Source: CAYTET01 sp964436975 (GTDB taxonomy: Bacteria > Bacillota_I > Bacilli_A > Erysipelotrichales > Erysipelotrichaceae). From it: a DNA stretch of 10,729 nucleotides. Position numbers and translations under genes: made by a program. This document shows, in pieces, positions 1 to 6,992 of the stretch (its first letter is position 1; each line of letters begins with the position of its first letter). The stretch is from positions 1-10,729 of the forward strand of contig CAYTET010000060.1 in NCBI GenBank assembly GCA_964436975.1, read 5' to 3'. The notes beneath the pieces were generated by a model. That model was not told the DNA's origin, made no database searches, and worked only from the letters and a program-made list of their open reading frames with translations.

Positions 1-901
1 GGTTGCGGTTGTTATGTCTGAACAGGTGGAAGCGGGAAACCGTACCCACTATATGGTTGCGGGAATCCATTACCGGATAAGAGCGGTAACGGGAATTATT
101 GATGCGGATCTTCACATCATCAATCTGATCATCCAGTTTAAAGGCCGTCAGTTTATTGCTCATTACCAGCCTGATCGGAGCCGCCAGATCGATGAAGCGG
201 GTCACATCATAAATGGACAGCGGGCAGACCATCAGGGTACAGCCATCAATCTGGGCCTGCTTCATAACCGCTTCGTTAAAGCCTTTGGCACAGGAGGCAA
301 TGATAACCCGGGCCTGATTCTGAATCGCTTCCAATTGGCTTTCATAATCATCACCGGTCACTACAATCATGTCCCGGCAAAGCAGCGACTGTCCCAAACC
401 GGCTATTAAAAGCTGGCCGTTGGAAGCCGGCGCGTCAGCCTGGTATATTATCTGGCCCTTCAGTATCTCGGCAATAGCCGCCAGCGGCGTCTTGCTGAGG
501 AGTTCAGCCCTTTTCTGCGGATCGCCGACAATATGGGAAGTGATATCGGAAATAGTGGCCATGCCGACCAGATCATCATTGCTGTCAGTCACGGCGATGA
601 CTTTCTTCTTATTGTTATTCATCATATCCATGGCCCGGCCGATGTTGGTATCCGGCCGGCAGGTGATGACATCATCAAACTCAATATCCCTCAGACAGGT
701 CCGGATGTCACTGACCAGCGGCGGCGCGAATTCGTTGAACCTCTTAAGGATGTATTCGGTCTCCTTATTGGTTTCCCCGATGCGCACAGCTATGGCATCA
801 TAGCCCAGTTGCTGTTTCAGATAGGCATAGGCCATGGCGGAAATAATGGAATCAGAGTCAGGATGCTTATGTCCGGTAACATAAATGGTTTTATTGCTCA
901 T
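1..901 (-). CDS. Manganese-dependent inorganic diphosphatase with CBS and DRTGG domains (C-terminus cut by window edge)
   Basis: The reverse strand is open from ATG 899-901 through the left edge, giving 300 codons without a stop. It should hydrolyse cytosolic pyrophosphate to phosphate. Residues 9-19 (TGHKHPDSDSI) match the family II (DHH) diphosphatase metal site, with H11, D15 and D17 as expected ligands. A CBS motif follows at about 65-125, a DRTGG-type domain at about 145-245 and a second CBS half from about 245. The visible part ends just after VSRFHLF (288-294), where the second half of the catalytic DHH domain normally begins, so the DHN motif and DHHA2 domain lie outside the window. 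In this family the CBS pair binds adenine nucleotides and tunes activity; that is family knowledge. A GAGGT ribosome binding site precedes the ATG. The usual N in GHKNPD is H here. The identification is firm; the missing part is a window effect. Confidence 0.93.
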   Translation of the reverse strand, partial: MSNKTIYVTGHKHPDSDSIISAMAYAYLKQQLGYDAIAVRIGETNKETEYILKRFNEFAPPLVSDIRTCLRDIEFDDVITCRPDTNIGRAMDMMNNNKKKVIAVTDSNDDLVGMATISDITSHIVGDPQKRAELLSKTPLAAIAEILKGQIIYQADAPASNGQLLIAGLGQSLLCRDMIVVTGDDYESQLEAIQNQARVIIASCAKGFNEAVMKQAQIDGCTLMVCPLSIYDVTRFIDLAAPIRLVMSNKLTAFKLDDQIDDVKIRINNSRYRSYPVMDSRNHIVGTVSRFHLFRHNNRN

Positions 902-921
902 GTTAATACCTCAGCAGTTTC

Positions 922-951
922 ATTTTAGCAGAATTACCTTCCGATAGCCAA
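922..951 (-). promoter_or_regulatory. Putative sigma-A promoter of the diphosphatase gene
   Basis: Read on the minus strand, there is TTGGCT, an 18-base spacer, then an extended -10 TGCTAAAAT. It sits about 20 bases upstream of the diphosphatase ATG. A TTGACC further upstream has no good -10 partner at 17 bases. The call rests on consensus only. Confidence 0.5.
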
Positions 952-958
952 ACCAGAG

Positions 959-987
959 TGGTCAATCGCCCTTTTTTTACTTATAAT
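959..987 (+). promoter_or_regulatory. Putative sigma-A promoter of the aminotransferase operon
   Basis: A perfect TATAAT (982-987) is preceded at 17 bases by TGGTCA (959-964), a 4/6 match to the -35 consensus. Predicted transcription starts near 994, giving a leader of about 24 bases to the ATG at 1018. This placement argues against the upstream in-frame GTG at 958, which would lie inside the promoter. The element is divergent to the diphosphatase promoter. Confidence 0.6.
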
Positions 988-1017
988 TGTAATACAAACA
1001 GAAAAGTGGCGTTAACT

Positions 1018-2283
1018 ATGAGTGAAAAGAGAATTCACGGCCTGACCGCCGACAATCTGGATACGGCTCCCTTTGTTGATAACGCATTTGCGATCAGCAA
1101 TTTGGCCACCCAGGATGCTGCCCAGGGCCATACGGTTATAAATGCCACCATCGGTAGTCTCTGTGATGAAGACGGCCGGCTGGTAGCCCTGAAAACCGTT
1201 TATGACTTATATGATCAGGTGGACAGCCGGCAGAAAGCGGCCTATGCCGCCGGCATTGGCGGCAATCCCAGCTTCTGTCAGGATGTCTACGCCTGGATCA
1301 ACCGCAAAGAGCAGCTGAAACTGCCCCATGTCGTCATCGGCACACCGGGAGGCACCGGAGCCATCAGCCTGGCTATCTCAGCCACCCTGACTGCCGGCCA
1401 GACCCTGCTGATTCCCGATCCGGCCTGGAGCTCCTACCGCATCATGGCCAAGCAGAAACAGCTGGTCGTCCAGTCCTATCCCCTGGTCGATAAAAACGGT
1501 CAGCCGGCGCTGCCCCGGCTGAAAGATATCGCAGCCGAAATCATGGCTGAGCAGCACAAGCTGGTCATCATAATCAATGATCCCTGCCAGAATCCGACCG
1601 GGCTGACTTTAGGCCGGGCTGTCTGGGCCGAACTGATGGCCTTCTTCAAGCAGCTCAGTGCTGCCGGACCGGTTGTCATAATCAATGATATTGCCTATCT
1701 GGACTACAGTCCGGATTTAGATGAAGCCGTCGATTACATGAACTGCTTCAATGATTTGGGCCCGGCCATGGCTGTCATCATCGCCTTTTCCTGCTCCAAG
1801 TCACTGACCGCTTACGGCATGCGGCTGGGCGCCGCCGTGATTATGGCTGAAAGCCAGGACACGGTCGATCAGTTTGAAAGTGTGGCTCTTAACTACTGCC
1901 GGGCCGACTGGAGCAATGTCAATAACGGCATGATGACCTGCTTCAGCCAGCTTTACCGCCACCATATGACTGAATACCGGCAGGAAAAAGATACCTATAT
2001 TAAACTTCTGCAGAAAAGAGCGGCGGCTTTTATCAAGGCGGCAGCCGCCTGCCAGCTGCCCCTGTTTCCCTATTCCGGAGGCTTCTTTATAACCGTAAAG
2101 ATGGCCGATGCCGCTTTGGCCGGCCGGATGCAGCGGCGGCTGATGGAGCGCCATGTCTATGTCTTGAATTTCAAGCTGGGCCTGCGTGTGGCTATCTGCA
2201 GTCTGTCCGTTGAACAGTGCAGCCAGATTGTGCCGCTATTGAAACAGGCCCTGGCAGATGATAAAAATGATCAACAGCGTTAA
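1018..2283 (+). CDS. PLP-dependent class I/II aminotransferase
   Basis: A cytosolic fold-type I aminotransferase of 421 residues, a usual length for the family. In numbering from ATG 1018, GGTGA at 111-115 is the expected phosphate-binding turn. W137 is the stacking aromatic in DPAW, NPTG at 192-195 contains the PLP-binding Asn, and D224/Y227 lie in NDIAY. K261 in the SKSLTAYGMR block is the Schiff-base lysine, with R269 contacting the PLP phosphate. The SKS..YG.R pattern and NDIAY resemble the aspartate/aromatic aminotransferase group more than the alanine type, but substrate cannot be read from sequence. ATG 1018 is preferred over GTG 958 because the promoter lies between them. Its ribosome binding site (AAAAGTGG) is weak. 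It is the first gene of a four-gene operon and overlaps the acetyltransferase gene by 26 bp. Confidence 0.9.
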   Translation: MSEKRIHGLTADNLDTAPFVDNAFAISNLATQDAAQGHTVINATIGSLCDEDGRLVALKTVYDLYDQVDSRQKAAYAAGIGGNPSFCQDVYAWINRKEQLKLPHVVIGTPGGTGAISLAISATLTAGQTLLIPDPAWSSYRIMAKQKQLVVQSYPLVDKNGQPALPRLKDIAAEIMAEQHKLVIIINDPCQNPTGLTLGRAVWAELMAFFKQLSAAGPVVIINDIAYLDYSPDLDEAVDYMNCFNDLGPAMAVIIAFSCSKSLTAYGMRLGAAVIMAESQDTVDQFESVALNYCRADWSNVNNGMMTCFSQLYRHHMTEYRQEKDTYIKLLQKRAAAFIKAAAACQLPLFPYSGGFFITVKMADAALAGRMQRRLMERHVYVLNFKLGLRVAICSLSVEQCSQIVPLLKQALADDKNDQQR

Positions 2284-3022
2284 TAAATGCCCGGCTGACT
2301 GGCTGGCTGAAATCCAGTTTCAGCCCGCAGTCAACATGCCCCTGCTGGCCATGCTGGCTGACCCGGATGCCCTCTGGCAGACCGCTTATTCCCTGCTGGC
2401 CATCAAAGGATTGAGTGCCGCGCTGTGGTCTGACAGTGATGACGATCCTGATCTGGGCCCGCTTTGCGGCAAGCTGGCCGGCAGTCCGGTCGAAGAGGTC
2501 TACGGCCGCTTTGACCTTTTAGAAGCCGCCCGGCCCAATTTAAAAGGCTGGACGCTTCACAATACTGCCCTATGCGCTTTGCCGGCTTCCGTCAGTCTGC
2601 CGCTTTCCACTGATGATATTATTAAACCGGCCAATGCCAGCCAGGCTGACCGGCTGATGGCTTTTCTGGCTACCATTGATGATTTCGGCTACCGGCCGCC
2701 ACTTGATGACTACATCAGTCAGCTGGCGGCTGATCTGGCCAGCCAGGCCGGCGTAATGGCGGTTATTGATGATAAGATTGTCGGCTGTGCCCGCGTGGCC
2801 GCGCAGACTGATGCTTACAGTTTAATCGGCGATGTGGCCGTCAGTGCCGCTTACCGCCGGGCCGGCATCGGCCGCCGGCTGGTTGAAGCCCTGTGCACAG
2901 CTATCCGGGCCGGTCAGCACACCCCGCTGCTGATCTACTATAATCCGGCTGCCGGACGGATGTACCAGCAGATAGGCTTTGCCCAGATCGGCAGCTGCGG
3001 ATTTTTGGAGAAGGATGATTAA
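2258..3022 (+). CDS. GNAT-family N-acetyltransferase
   Basis: A 254-residue protein whose C-terminal half is a GNAT domain. The acetyl-CoA pyrophosphate loop is at about 193-210, with R200, G203 and G205 forming the R/QxxGxG signature. The NPAAGRMYQQIGF stretch at 229-241 is the typical motif B end. The first 110 residues are not recognisable as GNAT by eye and may be a degenerate second GNAT half, as in FR47-like proteins. The gene starts inside the aminotransferase gene (26-bp overlap, different frame) with no clear Shine-Dalgarno, so translation is probably coupled. ATG 2267, three codons later, is an equally possible start. The acceptor substrate is unknown; placement suggests an amine or amino acid linked to the aminotransferase, which is inference. 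Confidence 0.85.
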   Translation: MIKMINSVNKCPADWLAEIQFQPAVNMPLLAMLADPDALWQTAYSLLAIKGLSAALWSDSDDDPDLGPLCGKLAGSPVEEVYGRFDLLEAARPNLKGWTLHNTALCALPASVSLPLSTDDIIKPANASQADRLMAFLATIDDFGYRPPLDDYISQLAADLASQAGVMAVIDDKIVGCARVAAQTDAYSLIGDVAVSAAYRRAGIGRRLVEALCTAIRAGQHTPLLIYYNPAAGRMYQQIGFAQIGSCGFLEKDD

Positions 3023-3042
3023 TTAATAACAGGAGGCCTGCC

Positions 3043-3879
3043 ATGGCTTATAAAGTTGCTCTCATGTATGACTTTGATCAGACCCTGTGTGCTAAGAACA
3101 TCCAGGAATATGCCCTGCTGCCTAAACTGGGCCTGGATCCGGAGCGCTTCTGGAGTGAAGTCAACCAGGTCAAGAAAGCCAATGAAATGGATTCGGTTCT
3201 GGCCTATATGTACCTGCTGCTGAAAAAGGCCCGCAGTGCCGACTGTCCGGTCCGGCGTTCGGACTTCCAGCAGATGGGCCGTGATATCGTCTTTTACAGC
3301 GGCGTGCCGGAATTCTTCGGCCGGATCAACGGCTATGGCAAAGAATTAGGACTGCAGGTGGAGCATTTTGTCATTTCCTCGGGAACCCGGGAAATCATTG
3401 AAGGATGCCCGATATATGACTGCTTCACCAAGGTTTATGCCTGCCAGTTCCATTATGATGCTTCCGGAGTGGCTGACTGGCCGGCCGTAGCAGTCAACTA
3501 CACCAATAAAACCCAGTTTCTGTTCCGGATTAATAAAAACGCCCTGGACATCTCCGATGACACCACTGTCAACTCTTATATGGATTATGCGGACCGGGAC
3601 ATTCCCTTCAGCCGGATGATCTATATCGGCGACGGGTTTACCGATGTTCCCTGCATGAAGCTTGTTAAGAGCAACGGCGGCTGTTCAATTGCCGTCTACG
3701 GTCCTAAAAAGAGCCAGGTTGCCCGCAGTCTGGCCGACCAGCAGCGGGTCAACTTCATCGCCCCGGCCGATTATTCCCCGGCCAGCCGGCTGGACAATAT
3801 CATTCATGACGTTCTAAAAGCCATGGCGGCCCAGACCGTGCTGGCCAAATACCAGCCTGATAAGGAGACTGTAAAATGA
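3043..3879 (+). CDS. HAD-superfamily hydrolase (probable phosphatase)
   Basis: A 278-residue cytosolic HAD hydrolase. Motif I is DFDQT, with D10 as nucleophile and D12 as acid/base. Motif II is SSGT at 112-115, motif III is probably K156 in NYTNKTQF, and motif IV is GDGFTD at 196-201. The long segment between motifs I and II (about 20-105) is a helical C1-type cap, as in serine phosphatase-like HADs. All four motifs are intact, so an active Mg-dependent phosphomonoesterase is likely, with unknown substrate. A strong AGGAGG (3031-3036) lies six bases before ATG 3043, the best ribosome binding site in this operon. The stop overlaps the start of the aldehyde dehydrogenase gene as ATGA. Confidence 0.9.
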   Translation: MAYKVALMYDFDQTLCAKNIQEYALLPKLGLDPERFWSEVNQVKKANEMDSVLAYMYLLLKKARSADCPVRRSDFQQMGRDIVFYSGVPEFFGRINGYGKELGLQVEHFVISSGTREIIEGCPIYDCFTKVYACQFHYDASGVADWPAVAVNYTNKTQFLFRINKNALDISDDTTVNSYMDYADRDIPFSRMIYIGDGFTDVPCMKLVKSNGGCSIAVYGPKKSQVARSLADQQRVNFIAPADYSPASRLDNIIHDVLKAMAAQTVLAKYQPDKETVK

Positions 3880-5246
3880 ACATTGAGCAGACAGTTGCCG
3901 CCCAGCAGGCCTATTTTGCCACTGACGCCACTAAGCCGCTGGCCTTCCGTAAAGAGGCCCTGACTAAATTACAGCAGGCCGTCATCACTTACCGGCCGCA
4001 GCTGGAGCAGGCCTTATATCAGGATTTAGGCAAAAAGCCCTATGAAAGCTATATGACGGAAACCGGACTGGTTCTGGATGAAATCCGCTGTGCTAAAAAG
4101 CATCTGGATGCCTGGGCCCGGCCGGTCAGAGTCAAGCCGTCCATTGCCCAACTGCCGGCCAGATGCCAGATTCTGAGCGAACCTTTCGGGGTATGTCTGA
4201 TAATGTCTCCCTGGAACTATCCGGTGCAGCTAATCCTTAATCCGCTGGTTGCCGCCATTGCCGCCGGCAACTGTGCGGTTGTCAAGCCCAGTGCCTATGC
4301 GCCGGCGGTTTCCCAGGTTATTGCTGAAATGCTGACCGCAACCTTTGATCAGCGCTATATCAGTGTGATTCAGGGCGGACGGCTGGAAAATACCGCTCTT
4401 TTAGAGCAGAAATATGATTTCATCTTCTTTACCGGCAGTGTTGCTGTCGGCAAACTGGTCATGACAAAAGCGGCGGCTAATCTGACCCCGGTGGTTCTGG
4501 AATTAGGCGGCAAGAGCCCCTGCATTATTGATGACACGGCGGATTTAGCCGTGGCCGCCCGCCGGATTGTCTTTGGCAAGACGATCAACTGCGGTCAGAC
4601 CTGTGTGGCTCCCGATTACTGCTGGGTCGATGCCCGCGTTCATGATGAGTTCATCAGCCAGCTGCGCAGCGCCATTGCCCGGGCCGTTGGACCTGATCCA
4701 TTAAACAATGATGAATACCCCAAAATGATTGATGCCAAGCACTATCAGAAAGTCATGGCAATGATTGATCCGGCCAAGACAGTCTGCGGCGGCCATGGCA
4801 ACGGCAGCCGGATCGAACCGACAATCATTGATCAGGCCAGCTACGATGATGCCTGCATGCAGCAGGAGATCTTCGGGCCCATAATACCGGTTATGACCTA
4901 CCAGCATCTTGATCAGGCAGTCACGGCCATCAAGGCCCATGACAAACCTCTGGCCTGTTACATCTTCACGGCGGACCGCCGGAAAGCCGATCTTCTGCTT
5001 TCCCGTCTCTCTTTTGGCGGCGGCTGTGTCAATGACACCCTGATGCATCTGACCAGCAGCCATATGCCCTTTGGCGGCGTCGGGGCCAGCGGCATGGGCA
5101 ACTACCACGGCCATTTCGGCTTTGATACTTTCTCCCATCATAAAAGCATAGTCCGCAAGGGCTATAAGCTGGATAATCCGCTGCGGTATCACCCTTACAC
5201 AGCTGCCAAGGATAAACTGGTGAAACTATTTATGCCTGTCAAATAA
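3876..5246 (+). CDS. Aldehyde dehydrogenase, class 3-like
   Basis: A 456-residue NAD(P)-dependent aldehyde dehydrogenase that oxidises an aldehyde to the acid. Length and the short N-terminus fit the ALDH3-like soluble group (about 450-460 residues). Visible motifs are SPWNYP (111-116) with N114, VVKPS (135-139) with K137 for cofactor binding, FTGS (185-188), the general base E209 in LELGGKSP, and the catalytic cysteine C243 in GQTCVAPDY. EIFGP further on is the usual cofactor ribose contact. All catalytic residues are present. AAGGAG lies eight bases upstream of ATG 3876, and the ATGA overlap with the phosphatase gene indicates coupled translation. It is the last gene before the shared terminator. 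The aldehyde substrate is not evident. Confidence 0.95.
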   Translation: MNIEQTVAAQQAYFATDATKPLAFRKEALTKLQQAVITYRPQLEQALYQDLGKKPYESYMTETGLVLDEIRCAKKHLDAWARPVRVKPSIAQLPARCQILSEPFGVCLIMSPWNYPVQLILNPLVAAIAAGNCAVVKPSAYAPAVSQVIAEMLTATFDQRYISVIQGGRLENTALLEQKYDFIFFTGSVAVGKLVMTKAAANLTPVVLELGGKSPCIIDDTADLAVAARRIVFGKTINCGQTCVAPDYCWVDARVHDEFISQLRSAIARAVGPDPLNNDEYPKMIDAKHYQKVMAMIDPAKTVCGGHGNGSRIEPTIIDQASYDDACMQQEIFGPIIPVMTYQHLDQAVTAIKAHDKPLACYIFTADRRKADLLLSRLSFGGGCVNDTLMHLTSSHMPFGGVGASGMGNYHGHFGFDTFSHHKSIVRKGYKLDNPLRYHPYTAAKDKLVKLFMPVK

Positions 5247-5260
5247 GAATTACAGCCATT

Positions 5261-5290
5261 AAAAACAGCGGCGTCAAACTGCTGTTTTGT
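5261..5290. terminator. Bidirectional intrinsic terminator between convergent operons
   Basis: AAAACAGCGG (5262-5271) pairs with CTGCTGTTTT (5279-5288), including one G-U pair, around a 7-base loop. A T-rich tail follows on the plus strand (GTTTAATTAA), and five T follow on the minus strand. It lies between the aldehyde dehydrogenase and DJ-1/PfpI stops and can serve both. Confidence 0.85.
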
Positions 5291-5308
5291 TTAATTAAGA
5301 CAAATGTT

Positions 5309-5842
5309 TCAGTAATAAATGCGGGCCTTGATTTCAGCTTCGCGGTCGGACCCGACCAGCATATTGATCAGTTCCAGTCCGAAGTCAAGGGCGGCGGCCA
5401 TGCTGCGGCCGGTCAACAGTTTACCGTCACGGCAGACCGGCTGATCATGATAGCGGCCGCCAAAGTCCTCATTCATCGATGTAAAGCAGGTATAATCGCG
5501 GTCTTTCAGCCAGCCGCTATGCCCCAGAATAGTCGGACCGGCACAGATGGCGGCCACATAGCGGTCCGCTTTCATAAATGAATCTGCCATTTCAACAAAC
5601 TGCTGATCCGCCTGCAGGGTTTTATAATGGCGGCCGCCGGATATAAACAGCACATCATAAGCGTCTGCTTTTGGCCAGTCCATTACACTTAGATTGGCCA
5701 GTGTCAAACCATGGCTGCCGGTAATCGGCTGGCTTTCCAGGGCAAAGACATCCGCCTGAATCTGGGCCCGCCGCAGCAGATCGATAACGGTAATGGCTTC
5801 GGTCTCCTCAAAGCCATCAGCTAACACACATAATACTTTCAT
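5309..5842 (-). CDS. DJ-1/PfpI family protein (ThiJ/YajL-like)
   Basis: A 177-residue cytosolic protein of the DJ-1/PfpI glutamine amidotransferase-like fold, at typical length. FEETEA near the start carries the conserved E15 that polarises the nucleophile. FISGGRHY (67-73) is the conserved glycine turn, and C100 in AAICAGPT is the nucleophile-elbow cysteine. Family members act as glyoxalase, deglycase or chaperone, or sense oxidative stress; which applies here is not visible. GGGAGGT lies six bases upstream of the ATG and overlaps the stop of the lipoprotein gene, only 12 bases away, so the two are cotranscribed. No separate promoter is seen. Confidence 0.93.
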   Translation of the reverse strand: MKVLCVLADGFEETEAITVIDLLRRAQIQADVFALESQPITGSHGLTLANLSVMDWPKADAYDVLFISGGRHYKTLQADQQFVEMADSFMKADRYVAAICAGPTILGHSGWLKDRDYTCFTSMNEDFGGRYHDQPVCRDGKLLTGRSMAAALDFGLELINMLVGSDREAEIKARIYY

Positions 5843-5854
5843 TTCAATACCTCC

Positions 5855-6340
5855 CTATTGAAAGCTGACCGTAGCTGACCAGGCAATCATCTCTTTGGCA
5901 TAATCATCCTTAACAGCGTTCAGACAGGTAAAACTAATCGTCCAGAAGGCCTCAGTTGTCTGATAGACAGCCGTTGTATAGAAGAAGTAGTCATCCAGCA
6001 CATAGGCCGTATAAGTAAAGAAGATATAATCCTGCCGGCGGTAAGCCTGATAGCTGCCGACATCAAACTGGCTGACAACCAGACCGCCATATTCATCCAA
6101 GCTCAATTCGGTTCCATATCCAAGATCAGCCAGTGTTTGTTTATCCGTCCGGCTGATTAGGACGATGACATCGTCACTGGTATAGCCGGCCACATAATCA
6201 GCCGTTGTCTCCGCAACTGAAAAAGATGACGGCAGCGTAATGCTGACCCCGTCAGCGGTAAACACCTGCTCACTCGCCTCCGTGCCGCAGCCAGTCAGAA
6301 GAATCAGCAGCGACAGGACGGCTGCCAGTTTTCTTTTCAT
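5855..6340 (-). CDS. Small predicted lipoprotein of unknown function
   Basis: A 161-residue exported lipoprotein. The N-terminus MKRK is followed by a hydrophobic stretch and the lipobox LLTGC, with lipidation predicted at C18. The mature part is rich in Tyr, Thr and Asp, with alternating beta-type patterning and the aromatic cluster DYIFFTYTAYVLDDYFFYTT near residues 103-122. No enzymatic motif is visible. It may be a small beta-sandwich domain like those found in surface lipoproteins of PsbP or DUF type, but I do not recognise the family. It is first in an operon with the DJ-1/PfpI gene. The start is fixed by the signal peptide. No usable Shine-Dalgarno precedes it and the promoter lies almost against the ATG (see findings). 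Confidence 0.85.
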   Translation of the reverse strand: MKRKLAAVLSLLILLTGCGTEASEQVFTADGVSITLPSSFSVAETTADYVAGYTSDDVIVLISRTDKQTLADLGYGTELSLDEYGGLVVSQFDVGSYQAYRRQDYIFFTYTAYVLDDYFFYTTAVYQTTEAFWTISFTCLNAVKDDYAKEMIAWSATVSFQ

Positions 6341-6348
6341 TACCTGAT

Positions 6349-6376
6349 TTTATAATGACTTGTCCCTGCCGGTCAA
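6349..6376 (-). promoter_or_regulatory. Promoter of lipoprotein/DJ-1 operon
   Basis: On the minus strand there is TTGACC (6371-6376), a 16-base spacer and TATAAA (6349-6354). Both boxes match sigma-A consensus at 5/6. The predicted start of transcription is about 6342, within a few bases of the ATG at 6340. Confidence 0.7.
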
Positions 6377-6380
6377 TCAG

Positions 6381-6411
6381 TTGCCGCAAATCAGCAATGA
6401 TGCGGTATAAT
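6381..6411 (+). promoter_or_regulatory. Promoter of tRNA-Leu
   Basis: A perfect TATAAT (6406-6411) stands just before the tRNA, with TTGCCG (6381-6386) as a -35 at a long 19-base spacing. It is back to back with the lipoprotein promoter; the two -35 boxes are four bases apart. Confidence 0.65.
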
Positions 6412-6421
6412 ATCAGCGTGT

Positions 6422-6504
6422 GCGAGCATGGCGGAATTGGCAGACGCAACAGCCTTAGGAGCTGTCGGGAAACCATAAGGGTTCGAGTCCCTTTGCTCGC
6501 ACCA
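6422..6504 (+). tRNA. tRNA-Leu (anticodon UAG)
   Basis: Acceptor strands GCGAGCA (6422-6428) and TGCTCGC (6494-6500) pair fully, followed by discriminator A and an encoded CCA (6502-6504). The anticodon stem ACAGC/GCTGT encloses the loop CTTAGGA with anticodon TAG at 6456-6458, reading CUN leucine codons. The T arm is AAGGG-TTCGAGT-CCCTT. A long variable arm gives the 83-nt length expected of a class II tRNA. It has its own promoter and a terminator 30 bases downstream. Its 3' end faces the prophage remnant and is a plausible attachment site. Confidence 0.98.
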
Positions 6505-6515
6505 GATAACTGTAC

Positions 6516-6537
6516 TATCTGCACAGAAGTGCACAAA
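6516..6537 (+). repeat. 22-bp imperfect direct repeat, copy 1
   Basis: TATCTGCAC, five free bases, then TGCACAAA. It matches copy 2 at 6579-6600 at all 17 flanking positions and differs only in the central five. It lies 11 bases beyond the tRNA 3' end and runs into the tRNA terminator stem. A phage recombinase binding site is the likely role, by inference. Confidence 0.7.
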
Positions 6538-6562
6538 ACCCAGTAAACACTGGGTTTTTTGT
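6535..6562 (+). terminator. Intrinsic terminator of tRNA-Leu
   Basis: AAAACCCAGT (6535-6544) and ACTGGGTTTT (6549-6558) form a 10-bp perfect stem with a four-base AAAC loop, followed by further T residues. The A run on its left side allows function on the minus strand too, against late phage transcription. Confidence 0.9.
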
Positions 6563-6578
6563 TGGTCTAAAGTTCAAA

Positions 6579-6600
6579 TATCTGCACCAATATGCACAAA
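6579..6600 (+). repeat. 22-bp imperfect direct repeat, copy 2
   Basis: This is the second copy of the TATCTGCAC-N5-TGCACAAA repeat, exactly 63 bp after copy 1, so both lie on the same face of the helix at 10.5 bp per turn. The tRNA terminator sits between the copies. Confidence 0.7.
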
Positions 6601-6604
6601 TATA

Positions 6605-6655
6605 TCGGAAAAAAACGAGAAAATAGCATACTGTCGGGAAAAAATGGGAAAAAAG
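6605..6655 (+). repeat. Short A-rich repeats in the tRNA-phage intergenic region
   Basis: Three G-rich/A-tract units occur: TCGGAAAAAAAC (6605), TCGGGAAAAAAT (6634) and TGGGAAAAAAG (6645). The A tracts suggest bent DNA. Together with the pair of 22-bp repeats they fill the 194-base gap between tRNA and first phage gene (6505-6698), which holds no credible gene. Confidence 0.45.
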
Positions 6656-6674
6656 CAGCGCATTTTTAGGCACT

Positions 6675-6698
6675 AAAAAACGGGGGCCGAAGCCCCCA
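6675..6698 (-). terminator. Late-operon terminator with UUCG loop
   Basis: On the minus strand, GGGGGC-TTCG-GCCCCC is followed by G and six T. The C-UUCG-G tetraloop is exceptionally stable in RNA. The stem begins one base after the stop of the last phage gene. Confidence 0.93.
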
Positions 6699-6992
6699 TC
6701 ATTTCTCATTATTTAGATTCTTGATATCATTTCTAAGTTCATCAATCCTGGTGTAGGCCGTTTTCATGTCTCTTTCGACTCCCACTAAGCGATGATCCAG
6801 GGATGTGATCTGCTGGCCGTAGTTTGTGATTGAAGTTTTCACTTCAGTGATGGTGCTCTGCATGACATCTAGTTTAGTCAGGATGGTACCTTCAGTCTTG
6901 CCGTCGGTTTTGCTGGCGGACTGGCGGCCGATGAAAAAGGTGATCACCGCCATTATGACAGACAGATATGGAAGAAAATCTTTTAATTCCAC
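6699..6992 (-). CDS. Small phage membrane/coiled-coil protein (XhlA-like)
   Basis: A 97-residue protein with one membrane segment at about residues 7-22 (YLSVIMAVITFFIG), then a charged coiled-coil-like region from about 35 to the end (VKTSITNYGQQITSLDHRL and similar heptad patterning). This layout is common for the small protein next to holin and endolysin in Gram-positive phages and for haemolysin XhlA-type proteins. Homology by sequence is not certain. The start is GTG 6992, immediately after the endolysin stop (TAAGTG), with AAGGTGG upstream inside the endolysin gene. Translation is therefore probably coupled. It is the last gene before the UUCG terminator. The likely role is helping membrane disruption or anchoring the lysis complex. 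Confidence 0.75.
   Translation of the reverse strand: MELKDFLPYLSVIMAVITFFIGRQSASKTDGKTEGTILTKLDVMQSTITEVKTSITNYGQQITSLDHRLVGVERDMKTAYTRIDELRNDIKNLNNEK

Noticed and set aside
14..928. Plus-strand open frames opposite the left-edge gene
   Set aside because: The minus strand encodes a clear diphosphatase through this entire stretch; the plus-strand frames have no family features or ribosome binding sites.
958..1017. N-terminal extension of the aminotransferase from GTG 958
   Set aside because: It would include the TATAAT promoter and adds 20 residues unlike the family; ATG 1018 fits better.
4701..5192. Minus-strand 163-codon frame inside the aldehyde dehydrogenase gene
   Set aside because: It is a shadow of a gene with all catalytic motifs; the high G+C codon bias leaves the opposite frame open.
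6270..6709. Small frames across the tRNA-Leu gene and the downstream gap
   Set aside because: They overlap the tRNA, its promoter and both terminators, and have no ribosome binding site or recognisable domain.
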